A DNA stretch of 64,000 nucleotides from JAIOZK01 sp964468645 (lineage in GTDB: Bacteria > Bacteroidota > Bacteroidia > Bacteroidales > JAIOZK01): contig CAYXUU010000004.1 in assembly GCA_964468645.1 (NCBI GenBank), forward strand, positions 62,001 through 126,000, given 5' to 3'. A model generated the notes under the pieces. The model was not told the DNA's origin, did no database searches, and saw only the letters and a program-made list of their open reading frames with translations. A program made the position numbers and the translations under genes. Shown in pieces: positions 43,380 through 52,252 of the stretch; position 1 is the stretch's first letter, and every line of letters begins with the position of its first letter.

Positions 43380-44507
43380 ATGAGCAAATACACTTATGCA
43401 ATCTGGATTATAACGATTCTTATATCCTTATCTTCTTGTAAAGAAGAAGATGATACTGATCCTAAATGGGAAGAACTAAAAGAGATTTTTGAATTTGTAG
43501 ATCTGGAATGGAGGGATAATATTTCTTTATGGAAGCCTTACTACCTGAAAAGTACAGACACGAGTATTATATTCGCACATTTAGATAATAGGCTAATAGA
43601 AATAGGTGAATCGAGTTTTTACCATTCTGGTCCATTTATCAATGATCCTAATGTAGAATTCCTGACTAGTAAAGCTAATGGACCTGATAGTACATTGTTA
43701 TTTCTTGGTATTTCCTCAACATACAATAGTGTTTGTGCAAAAGTCGATTATAATGGAAGCATAATCTTCATTAATTTCTATAATTGGACAAGGTCCTGGC
43801 AATATTATACATACCTGTCCCGGATTTTTTCAATAAACGATGGAATAATGATTTTAGTAAAAAATGATACTTCTTCCGTTTATAATTATTCCCTCATGAG
43901 ATTAAATGAGCATGGTGATTCAATTTGCACAAACAATATATTGAACACTGATGAGGAATTCCTTATTAAGAATATGCATTCTTTAACTGACAGTTCTTTT
44001 TACATGGTTGGGGAACAAAACAATATTTATCTGGCAGAAATTAGTTATAGTGGAAATATTATCTGGGAAAGAGATGGCATTGAGGAGGGCTTCTCTTATT
44101 CAGATTTTACACTCATTTCTATTAATGACAACTATTTAATATTTAGCAGAAATGGTGAAAGTTTCTTTAAAACTGATCTAAAAGGTAATTTATTGGAAAC
44201 TTACTTTATTCAATTGGGGCCATATAAGGTTAGTTCAAAGCTTTTTAAATCTATTAACAATGAAATAATACTGGCGGGTACACTTTGGGAATATACTGGT
44301 GGTAAATATATGTTTTCAACTCCTGTTGCATATTTTGTTTGTAAGCTTAAAAATGATTTCACGCCCTATTTGAAAGTTTTATCACCAGTTTCTTGCAGGC
44401 CCCCACCATTTTTAAATTACGCAAAGGAATATATCCCTAATCATTTCTTCGTTCAAATGCAAAATGTTCATGGGAGTGACGGTTCTTTTTATGTTCATAA
44501 GGAATAA
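43380..44507 (+). CDS. hypothetical lipoprotein, propeller-like
   Basis: 375 residues from ATG 43380, chosen because a lipoprotein signal peptide follows (YAIWIITILISLSSC); the longer frame from 43305 adds an improbable lead. The body has recurring beta-rich segments (STLLFLGISSTYNSV, GIMILVKNDTSSVYNYSLMR, IILAGTLWEYTGGKY) like the blades of a beta-propeller. It resembles the body of the T9SS protein at 19936-21678 but lacks a sorting domain. It is divergent from the RHS operon. Confidence 0.68.
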   Translation: MSKYTYAIWIITILISLSSCKEEDDTDPKWEELKEIFEFVDLEWRDNISLWKPYYLKSTDTSIIFAHLDNRLIEIGESSFYHSGPFINDPNVEFLTSKANGPDSTLLFLGISSTYNSVCAKVDYNGSIIFINFYNWTRSWQYYTYLSRIFSINDGIMILVKNDTSSVYNYSLMRLNEHGDSICTNNILNTDEEFLIKNMHSLTDSSFYMVGEQNNIYLAEISYSGNIIWERDGIEEGFSYSDFTLISINDNYLIFSRNGESFFKTDLKGNLLETYFIQLGPYKVSSKLFKSINNEIILAGTLWEYTGGKYMFSTPVAYFVCKLKNDFTPYLKVLSPVSCRPPPFLNYAKEYIPNHFFVQMQNVHGSDGSFYVHKE

Positions 44508-44836
44508 TTTTATATGAATTCCTAAATATTCTGCAGGGGTATTATTCCGAAAGCACAAACTATTTTATTCGTTAGCTTAAGTATATATTAGGCAAATGAA
44601 TTAGGATGAAGGCCATTGTTATATTTTGTTTTTCCTATGATTCTATCAAAATTCTTCTTTAGTCCTCAACGTTTCTTTGTACTTTCCTTTTCATCATCTA
44701 GGGAAATGTATTTTTTTCTACAAAAAAGCAACAGTTGTCTTTTGCGAAACTGAGAAAAGACTTCACCCATTAAGGCTGTGATGTTAGCCACGCTGGGGAG
44801 TTAATAGGTGTCTGCCCCTTCTGGATAGATGTAAAA
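44508..44836. other. gene-free stretch after the lipoprotein gene
   Basis: No coding frame, tRNA or clear hairpin is visible. It leads into the inverted repeat at 44837-44955. Confidence 0.4.
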
Positions 44837-44955
44837 AAAATGTCCAATGTAGAATATCCAATTATCAATGTCCAACTTGCCTTGATTCAGGGAAATCTGT
44901 ATCAGAGACCAATAATTGGACATTGGATATTCATTATTCGTTATTGGATATTTCT
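44837..44955. repeat. imperfect inverted repeat (CCAATGTCCAAT words)
   Basis: The left arm (aatgtccaatgtagaatatc, then caattatcaatgtcc) is partly complementary to the right arm (ccaataattggacattggat, then attcattattcg). It is the same style as 49450-49575. Confidence 0.7.
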
Positions 44956-45009
44956 CGTTACCAACCAATAGTTTTTATAATTTTACTGTACAATAAAATG
45001 CCGAAGACT

Positions 45010-45825
45010 ATGAAAAAACTACAAACCGCTATTATTTTGATTTTTTCGATTATAACGATCACCGGCATCAACAGCTGTAAAGATGATGAAGGAAATACGA
45101 CTATAAATCTTTTTACGGTTCAGGATGATATAGAATTCGGGCAGCAGTTCCAGCAGGAAATAGCAGCCAATCCACAGGAGTACCCTGTACTTAATCCAAC
45201 TCAGTATCCTGAAGCTTATCAACACCTGTATCGTATTCGGGATTCTATCATGAACACCGGTGATGTTGCTTATGATGATGTTTTTGTCTGGGATGTATAT
45301 ATCATCCATAATGATGAAACTTTGAATGCCTTTGCTGTTCCGGGGGGATATATGTATTTCTATACCGGCCTGATTAAATATCTTGATAATGAAGCCCAGT
45401 TTGCCGGGGTACTTGCCCATGAGACGGCTCATGTTGCTAAAAGGCATACTACCAACCAGCTAACAAAAGCCTATGGTTTATCAATATTATTATCCATTGT
45501 TCTGGGTGATAATCCGGGTATGATTGCTGAAATTGCTGCAGGTCTGGCCGCAGGTTTAACAACGCTGGCTTTCAGTCGCGACCATGAATACCAGGCAGAT
45601 GAATATGCTGTAAGATATCTTTATAACACGTCTTATGATGCCCGGGGTATTGCAGGTTTTTTTGAAAAAATGGAAGACGCTCCGGGTATCCCGGAATTTA
45701 TGAGTACACACCCTTCGCCCGAAAACAGAATTGAAGAGATTTATGCTAAATGGGAAGAACTGGGTGGTAAAACCGGCAATACCTACGAAGAAAATTATCA
45801 GCAATTTAAAAATAGTCTGCCTTAA
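45010..45825 (+). CDS. M48-family metalloprotease lipoprotein
   Basis: 271 residues from ATG 45010, which gives a lipoprotein signal peptide (AIILIFSIITITGINSC). The zinc site is HETAH at about residues 137-141 in GVLAHETAHVAKRHTTNQL, with the third ligand in the downstream helix DHEYQADEYAVRYLYN. The C-terminus has FMSTHPSPENRIEEI, typical of BepA/LoiP-like peptidases. It probably acts in the periplasm on misfolded or outer-membrane proteins. A zinc-ribbon gene follows after 100 bases. Confidence 0.92.
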   Translation: MKKLQTAIILIFSIITITGINSCKDDEGNTTINLFTVQDDIEFGQQFQQEIAANPQEYPVLNPTQYPEAYQHLYRIRDSIMNTGDVAYDDVFVWDVYIIHNDETLNAFAVPGGYMYFYTGLIKYLDNEAQFAGVLAHETAHVAKRHTTNQLTKAYGLSILLSIVLGDNPGMIAEIAAGLAAGLTTLAFSRDHEYQADEYAVRYLYNTSYDARGIAGFFEKMEDAPGIPEFMSTHPSPENRIEEIYAKWEELGGKTGNTYEENYQQFKNSLP

Positions 45826-45828
45826 AGA

Positions 45829-45897
45829 GATTGGAGTGTTGGAGTAATGACGAAGTCAGCAAACCTCATCCTAAAACTCCACGACTCCAGTTAAATA
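45829..45897. repeat. inverted repeat after M48 protease
   Basis: The words attggagtgttggagtaatg and aaactccacgactccagtt are partly complementary and fill the gap before the zinc-ribbon gene. Confidence 0.5.
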
Positions 45898-45925
45898 ACT
45901 GAATCCAAAATAAAAAAAACATAAA

Positions 45926-46138
45926 ATGAATCAACACAAATACACTTGTCCCAAATGCGGCAGCAAACAATATGAATTGGATGAGATCCGTACCGTTGGC
46001 GGAAGATTGGCCAAACTGTTTGACGTCCAGAATAAAAAATTTACAGTTGTAAGTTGCTCACGCTGTAAGTATTCCGAACTTTATAAAGGCGACACCAGTA
46101 CGCTTGGAAATATTTTTGACTTTTTTGCTGGAGGATAA
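45926..46138 (+). CDS. zinc-ribbon protein (DUF2082 type)
   Basis: A 70-residue protein with two Cys pairs, CPKCGSKQYELDEI near the N-terminus and CSRCKYSELY near residue 47, making one zinc ribbon. The segment GGRLAKLFDVQNKKFTVV and the ending LGNIFDFFAGG are typical of this conserved small family. It is predicted to bind nucleic acid or act as a small adaptor; the role is not known. Confidence 0.87.
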   Translation: MNQHKYTCPKCGSKQYELDEIRTVGGRLAKLFDVQNKKFTVVSCSRCKYSELYKGDTSTLGNIFDFFAGG

Positions 46139-46196
46139 GTTAGCTTATCTGGTATTGTATTGACCTTGAATTTAAAATAACAAATCCCAAAACTCT

Positions 46197-46251
46197 ACTT
46201 AGCGAAGCGATCTCACGAACACCATTAGATCAATGAATGCGAGAGTAAATA
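46197..46251 (+). repeat. left 55-bp inverted repeat flanking glyS
   Basis: This 55-base segment, containing gcgaagcgatctcacgaac, matches the reverse complement of 48030-48084 at 46 of 55 positions by eye. The two copies lie on either side of glyS. Confidence 0.8.
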
Positions 46252-46392
46252 AACACCAATAATCAATGAACAAAATTCAAAACATTGTTAACAGAAAGGA
46301 TGTTTGGATCATTGTATATTAGGATTTGAAATTTATTTGGAATTTGGAATTTGGTGCTTTATCCAGCAGGATTTTTTCTGTTCAATTTATTC

Positions 46393-46400
46393 TATTTTTG
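46393..46400 (+). promoter_or_regulatory. glyS: -7-like element abutting the glyS start
   Basis: TATTTTTG matches TAnnTTTG but lies only 4 bases before ATG 46405, which would make the mRNA leaderless or nearly so. It may also be a chance match. Confidence 0.35.
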
Positions 46401-46404
46401 CAGC

Positions 46405-47925
46405 ATGGCAAAAAATGAAGATTTATTAAAGAAGATCATTGCCCATTCCAAGGAATATGGGTTTGTATTTCCATCAAGTGAAATTTATGATGGATTAAGT
46501 GCTGTTTATGATTACGGGCAATATGGGGTTGAGTTGAAAAACAACATCAAGGACTACTGGTGGAAGTCGATGGTTCAATATCATGAGAATATTGTGGGGG
46601 TAGATTCAGCGATTTTTATGCATCCCACAATCTGGAAAGCATCTGGTCATGTTGACGCTTTTAACGACCCTATGATCGATAATAAGGACTCCAAAAAAAG
46701 ATACAGGGCCGATGAATTACTTGAAGATCATATGGCTAAACTCCAGGGTAAGATTGATAAAGAGGTTGAAAAAGCAAGGAAAAGATTTGGCGATAGCTTT
46801 GACGAACAACAGTTTCTTGATACCAATCCAAGGATTCTGAATAACCGCGAGAAAATTGAAGACATTAAAAAGAAGATGGTCCAGGCACTTGAGAAAGATG
46901 ACCTTGATGGGATCAAACAACTGATCATCGACCTTGAGATTTCCTGTCCTGTTTCCGGTTCAAAAAACTGGACTGATGTCAGGCAATTCAACCTTATGTT
47001 TGAAACCCATATCGGGGCACTGGGTAGCGATGCCAGCAAAATATACCTCCGGCCCGAAACAGCACAGGGTATCTTTGTCAATTATCTTAACATCCAGAAA
47101 AGCGGAAGGATGAAAATCCCATTCGGAATTGCACAGATCGGCAAGGCCTTCCGGAATGAGATCGTTGCCAGGCAGTTTATTTTCCGGATGCGTGAGTTCG
47201 AACAGATGGAGATGCAGTTTTTTGTAAAACCGGGAACAGAATTAAAATGGTTCGAATACTGGAAAAACCAGCGACTGAACTGGCATCTCGGTCTGGGTAT
47301 CCCAGAATCATATTACAGGTTTCATGAACATGATAAGCTTGCACATTATGCCAATGCGGCTTTTGACATTGAGTTTAGGTTCCCAATGGGATATAAGGAA
47401 ATAGAAGGCATACATTCAAGAACTGATTTTGATCTTAAAGCCCATCAAGAGTTCACGGGAAAGAAAATTCAGTATTTTGATCCCGAAGTAAATGAGAACT
47501 ATGTACCCTTCGTCGTTGAAACTTCCATTGGGCTCGACAGGACCTTTATGTCGGTTCTTACTTCGGCTTACACTGAAGAAAAACTCGAGGATGGCTCCGA
47601 AAGGGTTGTGATGAAGATACCACCATTTTTAGCTCCAATCAAAGCTGCTATTTTGCCATTAACAAAAAAGGATGGGCTTCCTGAGAAAGCAAGGGATATC
47701 ATGGGTACTCTGAAGCACGACTATATGTGTTTTTACGAAGAGAAAGATACCATTGGTAAAAGGTACAGAAGAATGGATGCCATTGGCACCCCTTATTGTA
47801 TTACCGTTGATCATCAAACACTGGAAGATAATACGGTTACTATAAGGGAAAGGGACAGCATGCAGCAGGACAGGGTTCCGATTGATAAGCTTGCAGATAT
47901 TATAGCAAAGAGAATAAAATTGTAA
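46405..47925 (+). CDS. glyS: glycine--tRNA ligase
   Basis: 506 residues from ATG 46405, chosen because MAKNEDLLKKIIAHSKEYGF matches the usual start of the family. It is the homodimeric class II enzyme (also found in eukaryotes and archaea), not the alpha2-beta2 form. Motif 2 lies in GKAFRNEIVARQFIFRMREF, EQMEMQFFVKPG follows, and motif 3 is in ETSIGLDRTFMSVL. The anticodon-binding domain occupies the last 120 residues. The gene is bordered by an inverted pair of 55-bp repeats. Confidence 0.95.
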   Translation: MAKNEDLLKKIIAHSKEYGFVFPSSEIYDGLSAVYDYGQYGVELKNNIKDYWWKSMVQYHENIVGVDSAIFMHPTIWKASGHVDAFNDPMIDNKDSKKRYRADELLEDHMAKLQGKIDKEVEKARKRFGDSFDEQQFLDTNPRILNNREKIEDIKKKMVQALEKDDLDGIKQLIIDLEISCPVSGSKNWTDVRQFNLMFETHIGALGSDASKIYLRPETAQGIFVNYLNIQKSGRMKIPFGIAQIGKAFRNEIVARQFIFRMREFEQMEMQFFVKPGTELKWFEYWKNQRLNWHLGLGIPESYYRFHEHDKLAHYANAAFDIEFRFPMGYKEIEGIHSRTDFDLKAHQEFTGKKIQYFDPEVNENYVPFVVETSIGLDRTFMSVLTSAYTEEKLEDGSERVVMKIPPFLAPIKAAILPLTKKDGLPEKARDIMGTLKHDYMCFYEEKDTIGKRYRRMDAIGTPYCITVDHQTLEDNTVTIRERDSMQQDRVPIDKLADIIAKRIKL

Positions 47926-47931
47926 AATTCC

Positions 47932-48110
47932 AAAAATCAAATTACAAATAAGCACCAATGTTCAATGACCAAAAATCCAAACTGTTGTTAGTAAACTGTT
48001 TTGGTCATTGATCTCTGGAATTTGAGATCTATTTACTCACGAGTCAATTGATTTTATGATGTTCGTGAGATCGCTTCGCGAAGTTGTTATTTGGTGCCTG
48101 GTTATTGGAA
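47932..48110. repeat. dispersed intergenic inverted repeat after glyS, with right 55-bp copy
   Basis: It contains aaataagcaccaatgttcaa and tgaccaaaaatccaaactg, close to the text at 23310-23350, and the complementary cttgttttggtcattg-like arm. 48030-48084 is the inverted partner of 46197-46251. Confidence 0.75.
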
Positions 48111-48126
48111 ATTAACATCATTACCA

Positions 48127-49347
48127 ATGGAAACACCTGTCTCCCACAAAGAAAGAGAAAAGCTTTTTGGAGTTGTCTTTTATATGGTTCTTCTGAGCTG
48201 GATCTCGATTAAAATTGTCCTTCCGATTTTACCCAACCTTGATGATATTCTAAAAACCACCAGTAACAACATTCAGCTATCGGTTACCATTTTTTTGCTT
48301 TTCTTTTCATTATCAAGACTTATCTGGGGGCCCATAGCTCATGTAATAGGTAATACAAGGACACTTCGTATTGCTATAATTATTTCTATAGCTGGCAGCG
48401 TTCTGGCTATGCTGGCCTATAATTTCCCGATGTATTTGATTGGCCGGAGTCTTGAGGGTCTTGGTATGGGTGCTATTCCAATAATCAGTATGGCAGTATT
48501 GCCTAACCTTTATGACAAAAAAGGGCTATCAAAAAAAATGGCCTATGTTACGGGAATATCATCTACCATGCCTGCTATTTCCCCAATTATTGGAGGTTAC
48601 CTTATGAATTTTTTCGACTGGAGGGCAACTTTTGTATTTCTCCTGTTATTAACCCTGTTTCTGTTATTTCTTTCTTTCAGATACCTTGGAAAAGTTAACC
48701 GGTTTAAAGATTCAAGAGAGCATAATGTCAGGGGTATTTTCAAAGCATATGTAGAGATCATCGGCGAGCGCAAATTCTGGGGTTATGTTTTGCCTGCTGC
48801 TTTAACGAGCGGTGCTCTGATAGGTTATTATTCTGCAAGCCCATTCTGGTTTGTAAAACAAATGGGATTCGATACTCATGTTTTCTCATATTTCCTGCTC
48901 CCAACTGTTGGACTTTTAGTAAGTGGAAGTTTTATCATATCAGCATTTGTTGGAAAGTTCAAATATCAAAATCTTTTTCTTTTTGGAATATTACTGAGTA
49001 TTGTTGTGTCGGTACTATTCTATGTATTCTCCCTGTGGGGATTCAGCAACAGTATACTGATTATAATATTTATGTCTCTTTTCGGGCTGACGTGTGGTAT
49101 TATCGTGCTGCTTACTACAGCAGCTGTTCTTGCTCATTTTAAGGAAATCTCGGGTATTGCCTCAGCAGCCATGACCTGTTTTATGTTCTTTATGTCATCC
49201 ATCCTCTCCACCATCAGCATGAAGTTGGTTGCAACAAATATCAACTCCATCATTTTTTACATGGGTTGGGTATCGGTGCTGAGCCTGGTTATGTATTTTG
49301 TTTTCCTGGCGAGGAAAGAGAAATCATCTACTCCTTCAACAAATTAA
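48127..49347 (+). CDS. MFS transporter, Bcr/CflA-like
   Basis: 406 residues from ATG 48127; an upstream TTG frame runs into the repeat. Twelve hydrophobic helices are predicted. The loop after helix 2 (SRLIWGPIAHVIGNTRTLRI) is the MFS motif A region, and GRSLEGLGMGAIPIISMAVL in helix 4 matches the drug/H+ antiporter (DHA1, Bcr/CflA) pattern. It is probably a proton-driven exporter of small molecules; the substrate is not predictable. It converges with pth. Confidence 0.87.
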   Translation: METPVSHKEREKLFGVVFYMVLLSWISIKIVLPILPNLDDILKTTSNNIQLSVTIFLLFFSLSRLIWGPIAHVIGNTRTLRIAIIISIAGSVLAMLAYNFPMYLIGRSLEGLGMGAIPIISMAVLPNLYDKKGLSKKMAYVTGISSTMPAISPIIGGYLMNFFDWRATFVFLLLLTLFLLFLSFRYLGKVNRFKDSREHNVRGIFKAYVEIIGERKFWGYVLPAALTSGALIGYYSASPFWFVKQMGFDTHVFSYFLLPTVGLLVSGSFIISAFVGKFKYQNLFLFGILLSIVVSVLFYVFSLWGFSNSILIIIFMSLFGLTCGIIVLLTTAAVLAHFKEISGIASAAMTCFMFFMSSILSTISMKLVATNINSIIFYMGWVSVLSLVMYFVFLARKEKSSTPSTN

Positions 49348-49449
49348 ATAGTCAATTGAACACCCAAGGTTATTGATTGATCTTCTGCTCGCTTTTTATA
49401 TGGGGGAATTATATTCCAGTAACCCGGGGATTGAAGAAAGTTATTAAAT

Positions 49450-49690
49450 GGGGCGAAATATGTGGAAATGTCCAATATCGAATGTCCAATGACCAATAAT
49501 CAATGTAGGGTGTCAGAGAGCTAATACCTTTAGAGCAGAGCGTATTGGACATTGAGGATTGAGCATTGGATATTGGAAATTTATTTGAGGAACAACAAGG
49601 AACAAAAAATAAGAAACAAGGAATGGGAAAGTAATTGAAGATAACAACCAATTCCTGATTTCTTGTTCCTTGTTCATTGTTTCTTGTTTA
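49450..49690. repeat. two nested imperfect inverted repeats between MFS gene and pth
   Basis: The inner arms are tgtccaatatcgaatgtcca with accaataatcaatg, against cattgaggattgagcattgg with atattggaaat. A second pair, aacaaggaacaaaaaataag and tttcttgttccttgttcatt, follows. The block fills most of the 366-base gap between two convergent genes and may stop transcription both ways. Confidence 0.7.
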
Positions 49691-49713
49691 AAAAGGTTTT
49701 TTAAATCTGGGTA

Positions 49714-50277
49714 CTATCTGTTGTTGAAATGATTCATCGTATAATCTATTCCCCTGGCCACAAAACTTTGTATCATTTCAACAGCAAGTTTAACTCTGGG
49801 TATCATGATCTTTTCTTCTTTCTTCGTCCATTGGCCAAGCACATAATCAACCTGGTAGCCTTTATGGAAATCATCTCCTACACCGATTCTTAATCTGGGG
49901 AATTCGTTGGTGTTCAAATACTCGATAACACTGATCATCCCATTATGCCCTGCATCACTCCCTTTTTTTCTCATCCGCAAGCTCCCTGTGGGTAATGCGA
50001 TATCATCAAGCACAATAAGACTATGTTCAATTGGGATGTTTTCTTTTCTGATCCAGTAGCGAACAGCTTTTCCGCTATTATTCATATAGGTAGAGGGTTT
50101 TACAAGAATAAGTTGCTTACCTCTGAACTTTATCCGGGCGACGGATGCATAGCGAGATGGCTCAAAGCTTACATCAGAATCCCTGATCATGGCATCAAGG
50201 ACAATGAACCCGGCATTATGACGTGTATTGGCATATTCCGCACCAATGTTTCCCAGTCCAACTATTAGATACTTCAC
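49714..50277 (-). CDS. pth: peptidyl-tRNA hydrolase
   Basis: A 187-residue enzyme that releases tRNA from stalled peptidyl-tRNA. The catalytic His is His20 in ANTRHNAGF. The Asp of the active site is in LIVLDDIALPTGS, and GSDAGHNGMISVIEYL with FPRLRIGVG complete the signature. It is the third gene of the prs-rplY-pth order common in bacteria, but a terminator-like hairpin separates it from rplY. Confidence 0.96.
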   Translation of the reverse strand: MKYLIVGLGNIGAEYANTRHNAGFIVLDAMIRDSDVSFEPSRYASVARIKFRGKQLILVKPSTYMNNSGKAVRYWIRKENIPIEHSLIVLDDIALPTGSLRMRKKGSDAGHNGMISVIEYLNTNEFPRLRIGVGDDFHKGYQVDYVLGQWTKKEEKIMIPRVKLAVEMIQSFVARGIDYTMNHFNNR

Positions 50278-50284
50278 TTTTAAT

Positions 50285-50328
50285 AATAAAAAAGAGGTAT
50301 AAAGTTATCGATTAACCTTATACCTCTG
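50285..50328 (-). terminator. terminator between rplY and pth
   Basis: On the minus strand the arms AGAGGTATAAG and CTTTATACCTCT (one bulged base) are followed by TTTTTTATTATTA. It lies 22 bases after the rplY stop and would reduce read-through into pth. Confidence 0.8.
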
Positions 50329-50349
50329 CAACAACAACTATTTATTTAT

Positions 50350-51000
50350 TTATTCTTTTGCTTCCCCTTGTGATTTTTCTTCTCCGCCTTCAGCAGGTTT
50401 TTCTCCACCTTCAACAGCTTCTTCACCTTCTTCTTCTTCTTCTTCTTCAGCTTCAACTACCCTTGTAACCTTTATAGCCACAACCACTTGTGAAGCTACA
50501 TCGATAAAATAAAGTTTCTCAGCAGAAAGTTCTTTAACTTTTATTGAATCACCAATTTCCAGTTTGGCAATATCAATATCGATATATTCTGGTATATCTT
50601 TGATCATTCCTTTTACCTGTAACTTTCTCAGATTCTGTATCAATCTGCCACCACGTAAAATTCCGATCGAATTTCCAACAAGGTGAATTGGTAAAGCAAC
50701 CTTAACTGGCTTATCAGGCATTATCTCAAGAAAATCGGCATGCAATACCCTGTCAGTTACCGGGTGATACTGAACATCCTGCAGTAGTGACTGGTATTCC
50801 TTACCATCTATTTCAATATTAATAATATATACTTCCGGGGTAAAGATTAACTTGGAAAACTTCTGGTAATCGACTATAAAATGGATTTGTTCCTTACCTC
50901 CATAAAGCACACAGGGAATCTGCCCCTGAGACCTGATTTTCTTAGCATCTTTTTTCCCTACGTTCTCGCGGAGAGAACCGCTCAATGATACTGTTTTCAT
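50350..51000 (-). CDS. rplY: 50S ribosomal protein L25 / general stress protein Ctc
   Basis: A 216-residue long-form L25 (Ctc/TL5). The N-terminal 5S-rRNA-binding domain starts MKTVSLSGSLRENVGKKDAK. The TL5 C-terminal domain (DIPEYIDIDIAKLEIGDSIK) follows, and the last 40 residues are an acidic low-complexity tail. It lies 26 bases after prs on the same strand. Confidence 0.94.
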   Translation of the reverse strand: MKTVSLSGSLRENVGKKDAKKIRSQGQIPCVLYGGKEQIHFIVDYQKFSKLIFTPEVYIINIEIDGKEYQSLLQDVQYHPVTDRVLHADFLEIMPDKPVKVALPIHLVGNSIGILRGGRLIQNLRKLQVKGMIKDIPEYIDIDIAKLEIGDSIKVKELSAEKLYFIDVASQVVVAIKVTRVVEAEEEEEEEGEEAVEGGEKPAEGGEEKSQGEAKE

Positions 51001-51026
51001 TTTAAAAATATTATGTTAATTATCAA

Positions 51027-51971
51027 TTATTTATCTGAGAACTTAAACAACGAACTAATTGATTTTCTGTTCTCCACTCTGTTTATCACCTCTGCAAATA
51101 AATCTGCAGTGGATAGTATTTTTATTTTATCGGAATGTCCCTTCATAGGAATAGTATCAGTAACAACAACCTCGGTAAAGGGTGATTTGTTAATTTTTTC
51201 ATAGGCATCCCCTGAGAAAATCGGATGCGTACACAATGCCCTGACACTCCTTGCTCCTTCATCAATGATCAGTTGTGCAGCTTTGGTAATAGAACCTGCT
51301 GTATCGATGATATCATCAACGAGCACAATATTTCTGTCTTTCACATCACCAACCAGTGCCATTTTTGCAACTTCGTTGGGTTTTGTTCTTTGTTTATAAC
51401 AGATAACAAAATCAGTGTTCAATACTTTTGCATAGTTGGCTGCCCGTCGTGTACCACCGGTATCGGGTGAAGCTAAAGTCAGGTTCTCCAAATTCAACCC
51501 ACGCAAATAAGGTACGAAAATAGAGGAAGCGTACAGGTGATCAACCGGAACGTCGAAAAAACCCTGTATCTGGTCGGCATGAAGATCAATAGTAATTATT
51601 CGGGTTACGCCTGCAGCTGACAACAGGTTGGCAATTAATTTAGAAGCAATAGAAACTCTGGGTTTATCTTTTCTATCCTGTCTTGCGAAACCAAAATAAG
51701 GGATGACTGCAACAATATTTTTTGCTGATGCACGTCTGGCTGCATCTATCATCATCAATAGTTCAAACAGGTTGTCGGCTGGTGAAAATGTAGATTGGAC
51801 AATAAATACATCACGTCCCCTGATATTTTCTTCAAAGGAAGGCTGGAACTCGCCATCTGAAAATTGAACCAGATCAGATTCTCCCAATCCGATCCCATAT
51901 CTCTTTGCAATTTTCTCAGCAAGATACCTGGTCTCTCTTCCACCGAATATACTCACCAGTTTTTTCGCCAT
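51027..51971 (-). CDS. prs: ribose-phosphate pyrophosphokinase
   Basis: 314 residues from ATG 51971, chosen because the predicted promoter (52004-52034) lies between it and the longer frame's start at 52034, and because this length is normal for the family. It makes PRPP from ribose 5-phosphate and ATP. Motifs include FGFARQDRKDKPRVSIASK, the Mg-binding region IDLHADQIQGFFDVPVDH, and the PRPP loop NIVLVDDIIDTAGSITKAA. It is the first gene of the prs-rplY unit and is divergent from tRNA-Leu. Confidence 0.95.
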   Translation of the reverse strand: MAKKLVSIFGGRETRYLAEKIAKRYGIGLGESDLVQFSDGEFQPSFEENIRGRDVFIVQSTFSPADNLFELLMMIDAARRASAKNIVAVIPYFGFARQDRKDKPRVSIASKLIANLLSAAGVTRIITIDLHADQIQGFFDVPVDHLYASSIFVPYLRGLNLENLTLASPDTGGTRRAANYAKVLNTDFVICYKQRTKPNEVAKMALVGDVKDRNIVLVDDIIDTAGSITKAAQLIIDEGARSVRALCTHPIFSGDAYEKINKSPFTEVVVTDTIPMKGHSDKIKILSTADLFAEVINRVENRKSISSLFKFSDK

Positions 51972-52003
51972 ACCTGTGAATTTTGTTTTTGTAAATTTGG
52001 GTG

Positions 52004-52034
52004 CAAAAGTACGAGTTATTTTCCTATCAGCCAA
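52004..52034 (-). promoter_or_regulatory. prs: predicted promoter of prs-rplY
   Basis: On the minus strand TTG (52034-52032) precedes TACTTTTG (52011-52004, consensus TAnnTTTG) by 20 bases. The start codon at 51971 is 33 bases downstream. Confidence 0.65.
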
Positions 52035-52092
52035 TTTTTTCTGGGTGGTTGATTAGATCATTTAAAAACACGCTCCTTCAGAAAATTTTATT

Positions 52093-52100
52093 TAATTTTG
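52093..52100 (+). promoter_or_regulatory. predicted -7 element of tRNA-Leu
   Basis: TAATTTTG matches TAnnTTTG, 17 bases before the first base of the tRNA. No clear -33 box is seen. Confidence 0.55.
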
Positions 52101-52117
52101 CACGTTACATTGAGGCT

Positions 52118-52201
52118 GCCCGGGTGGCGGAATTGGTAGACGCGTTGGTCTCAAAAACCAATGGGGTAATTCCCGTGCCGGTTCGATCCCGGCTCCGGGT
52201 A
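52118..52201 (+). tRNA. tRNA-Leu (anticodon CAA)
   Basis: An 84-base class II tRNA. The acceptor arm GCCCGGG pairs with TCCGGGT (two G-U pairs). The D arm is GGCGGAATTGGTAGACGC, the anticodon stem TTGGT/ACCAA encloses CTCAAAA with CAA as anticodon, and a variable arm (TGGGGTAATTCCCG) follows. The T arm is GCCGG-TTCGATC-CCGGC, with discriminator A. The 3' CCA is not encoded. A hairpin terminator follows. Confidence 0.95.
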
Positions 52202-52210
52202 CAATCAATT

Positions 52211-52241
52211 TTTTAAGCTTTCCGGTATGGAAAGCTTTTTT
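52211..52241 (+). terminator. terminator of tRNA-Leu
   Basis: The arms AAGCTTTCC (52215-52223) and GGAAAGCTT (52229-52237) are perfectly complementary around a 5-base loop and are followed by a T run. Confidence 0.85.
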
Positions 52242-52252
52242 AATACTTACTG

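Noticed and set aside
51972..52034. 21-residue extension of Prs
   Set aside because: It overlaps the predicted promoter, and family members start at the internal Met (51971).
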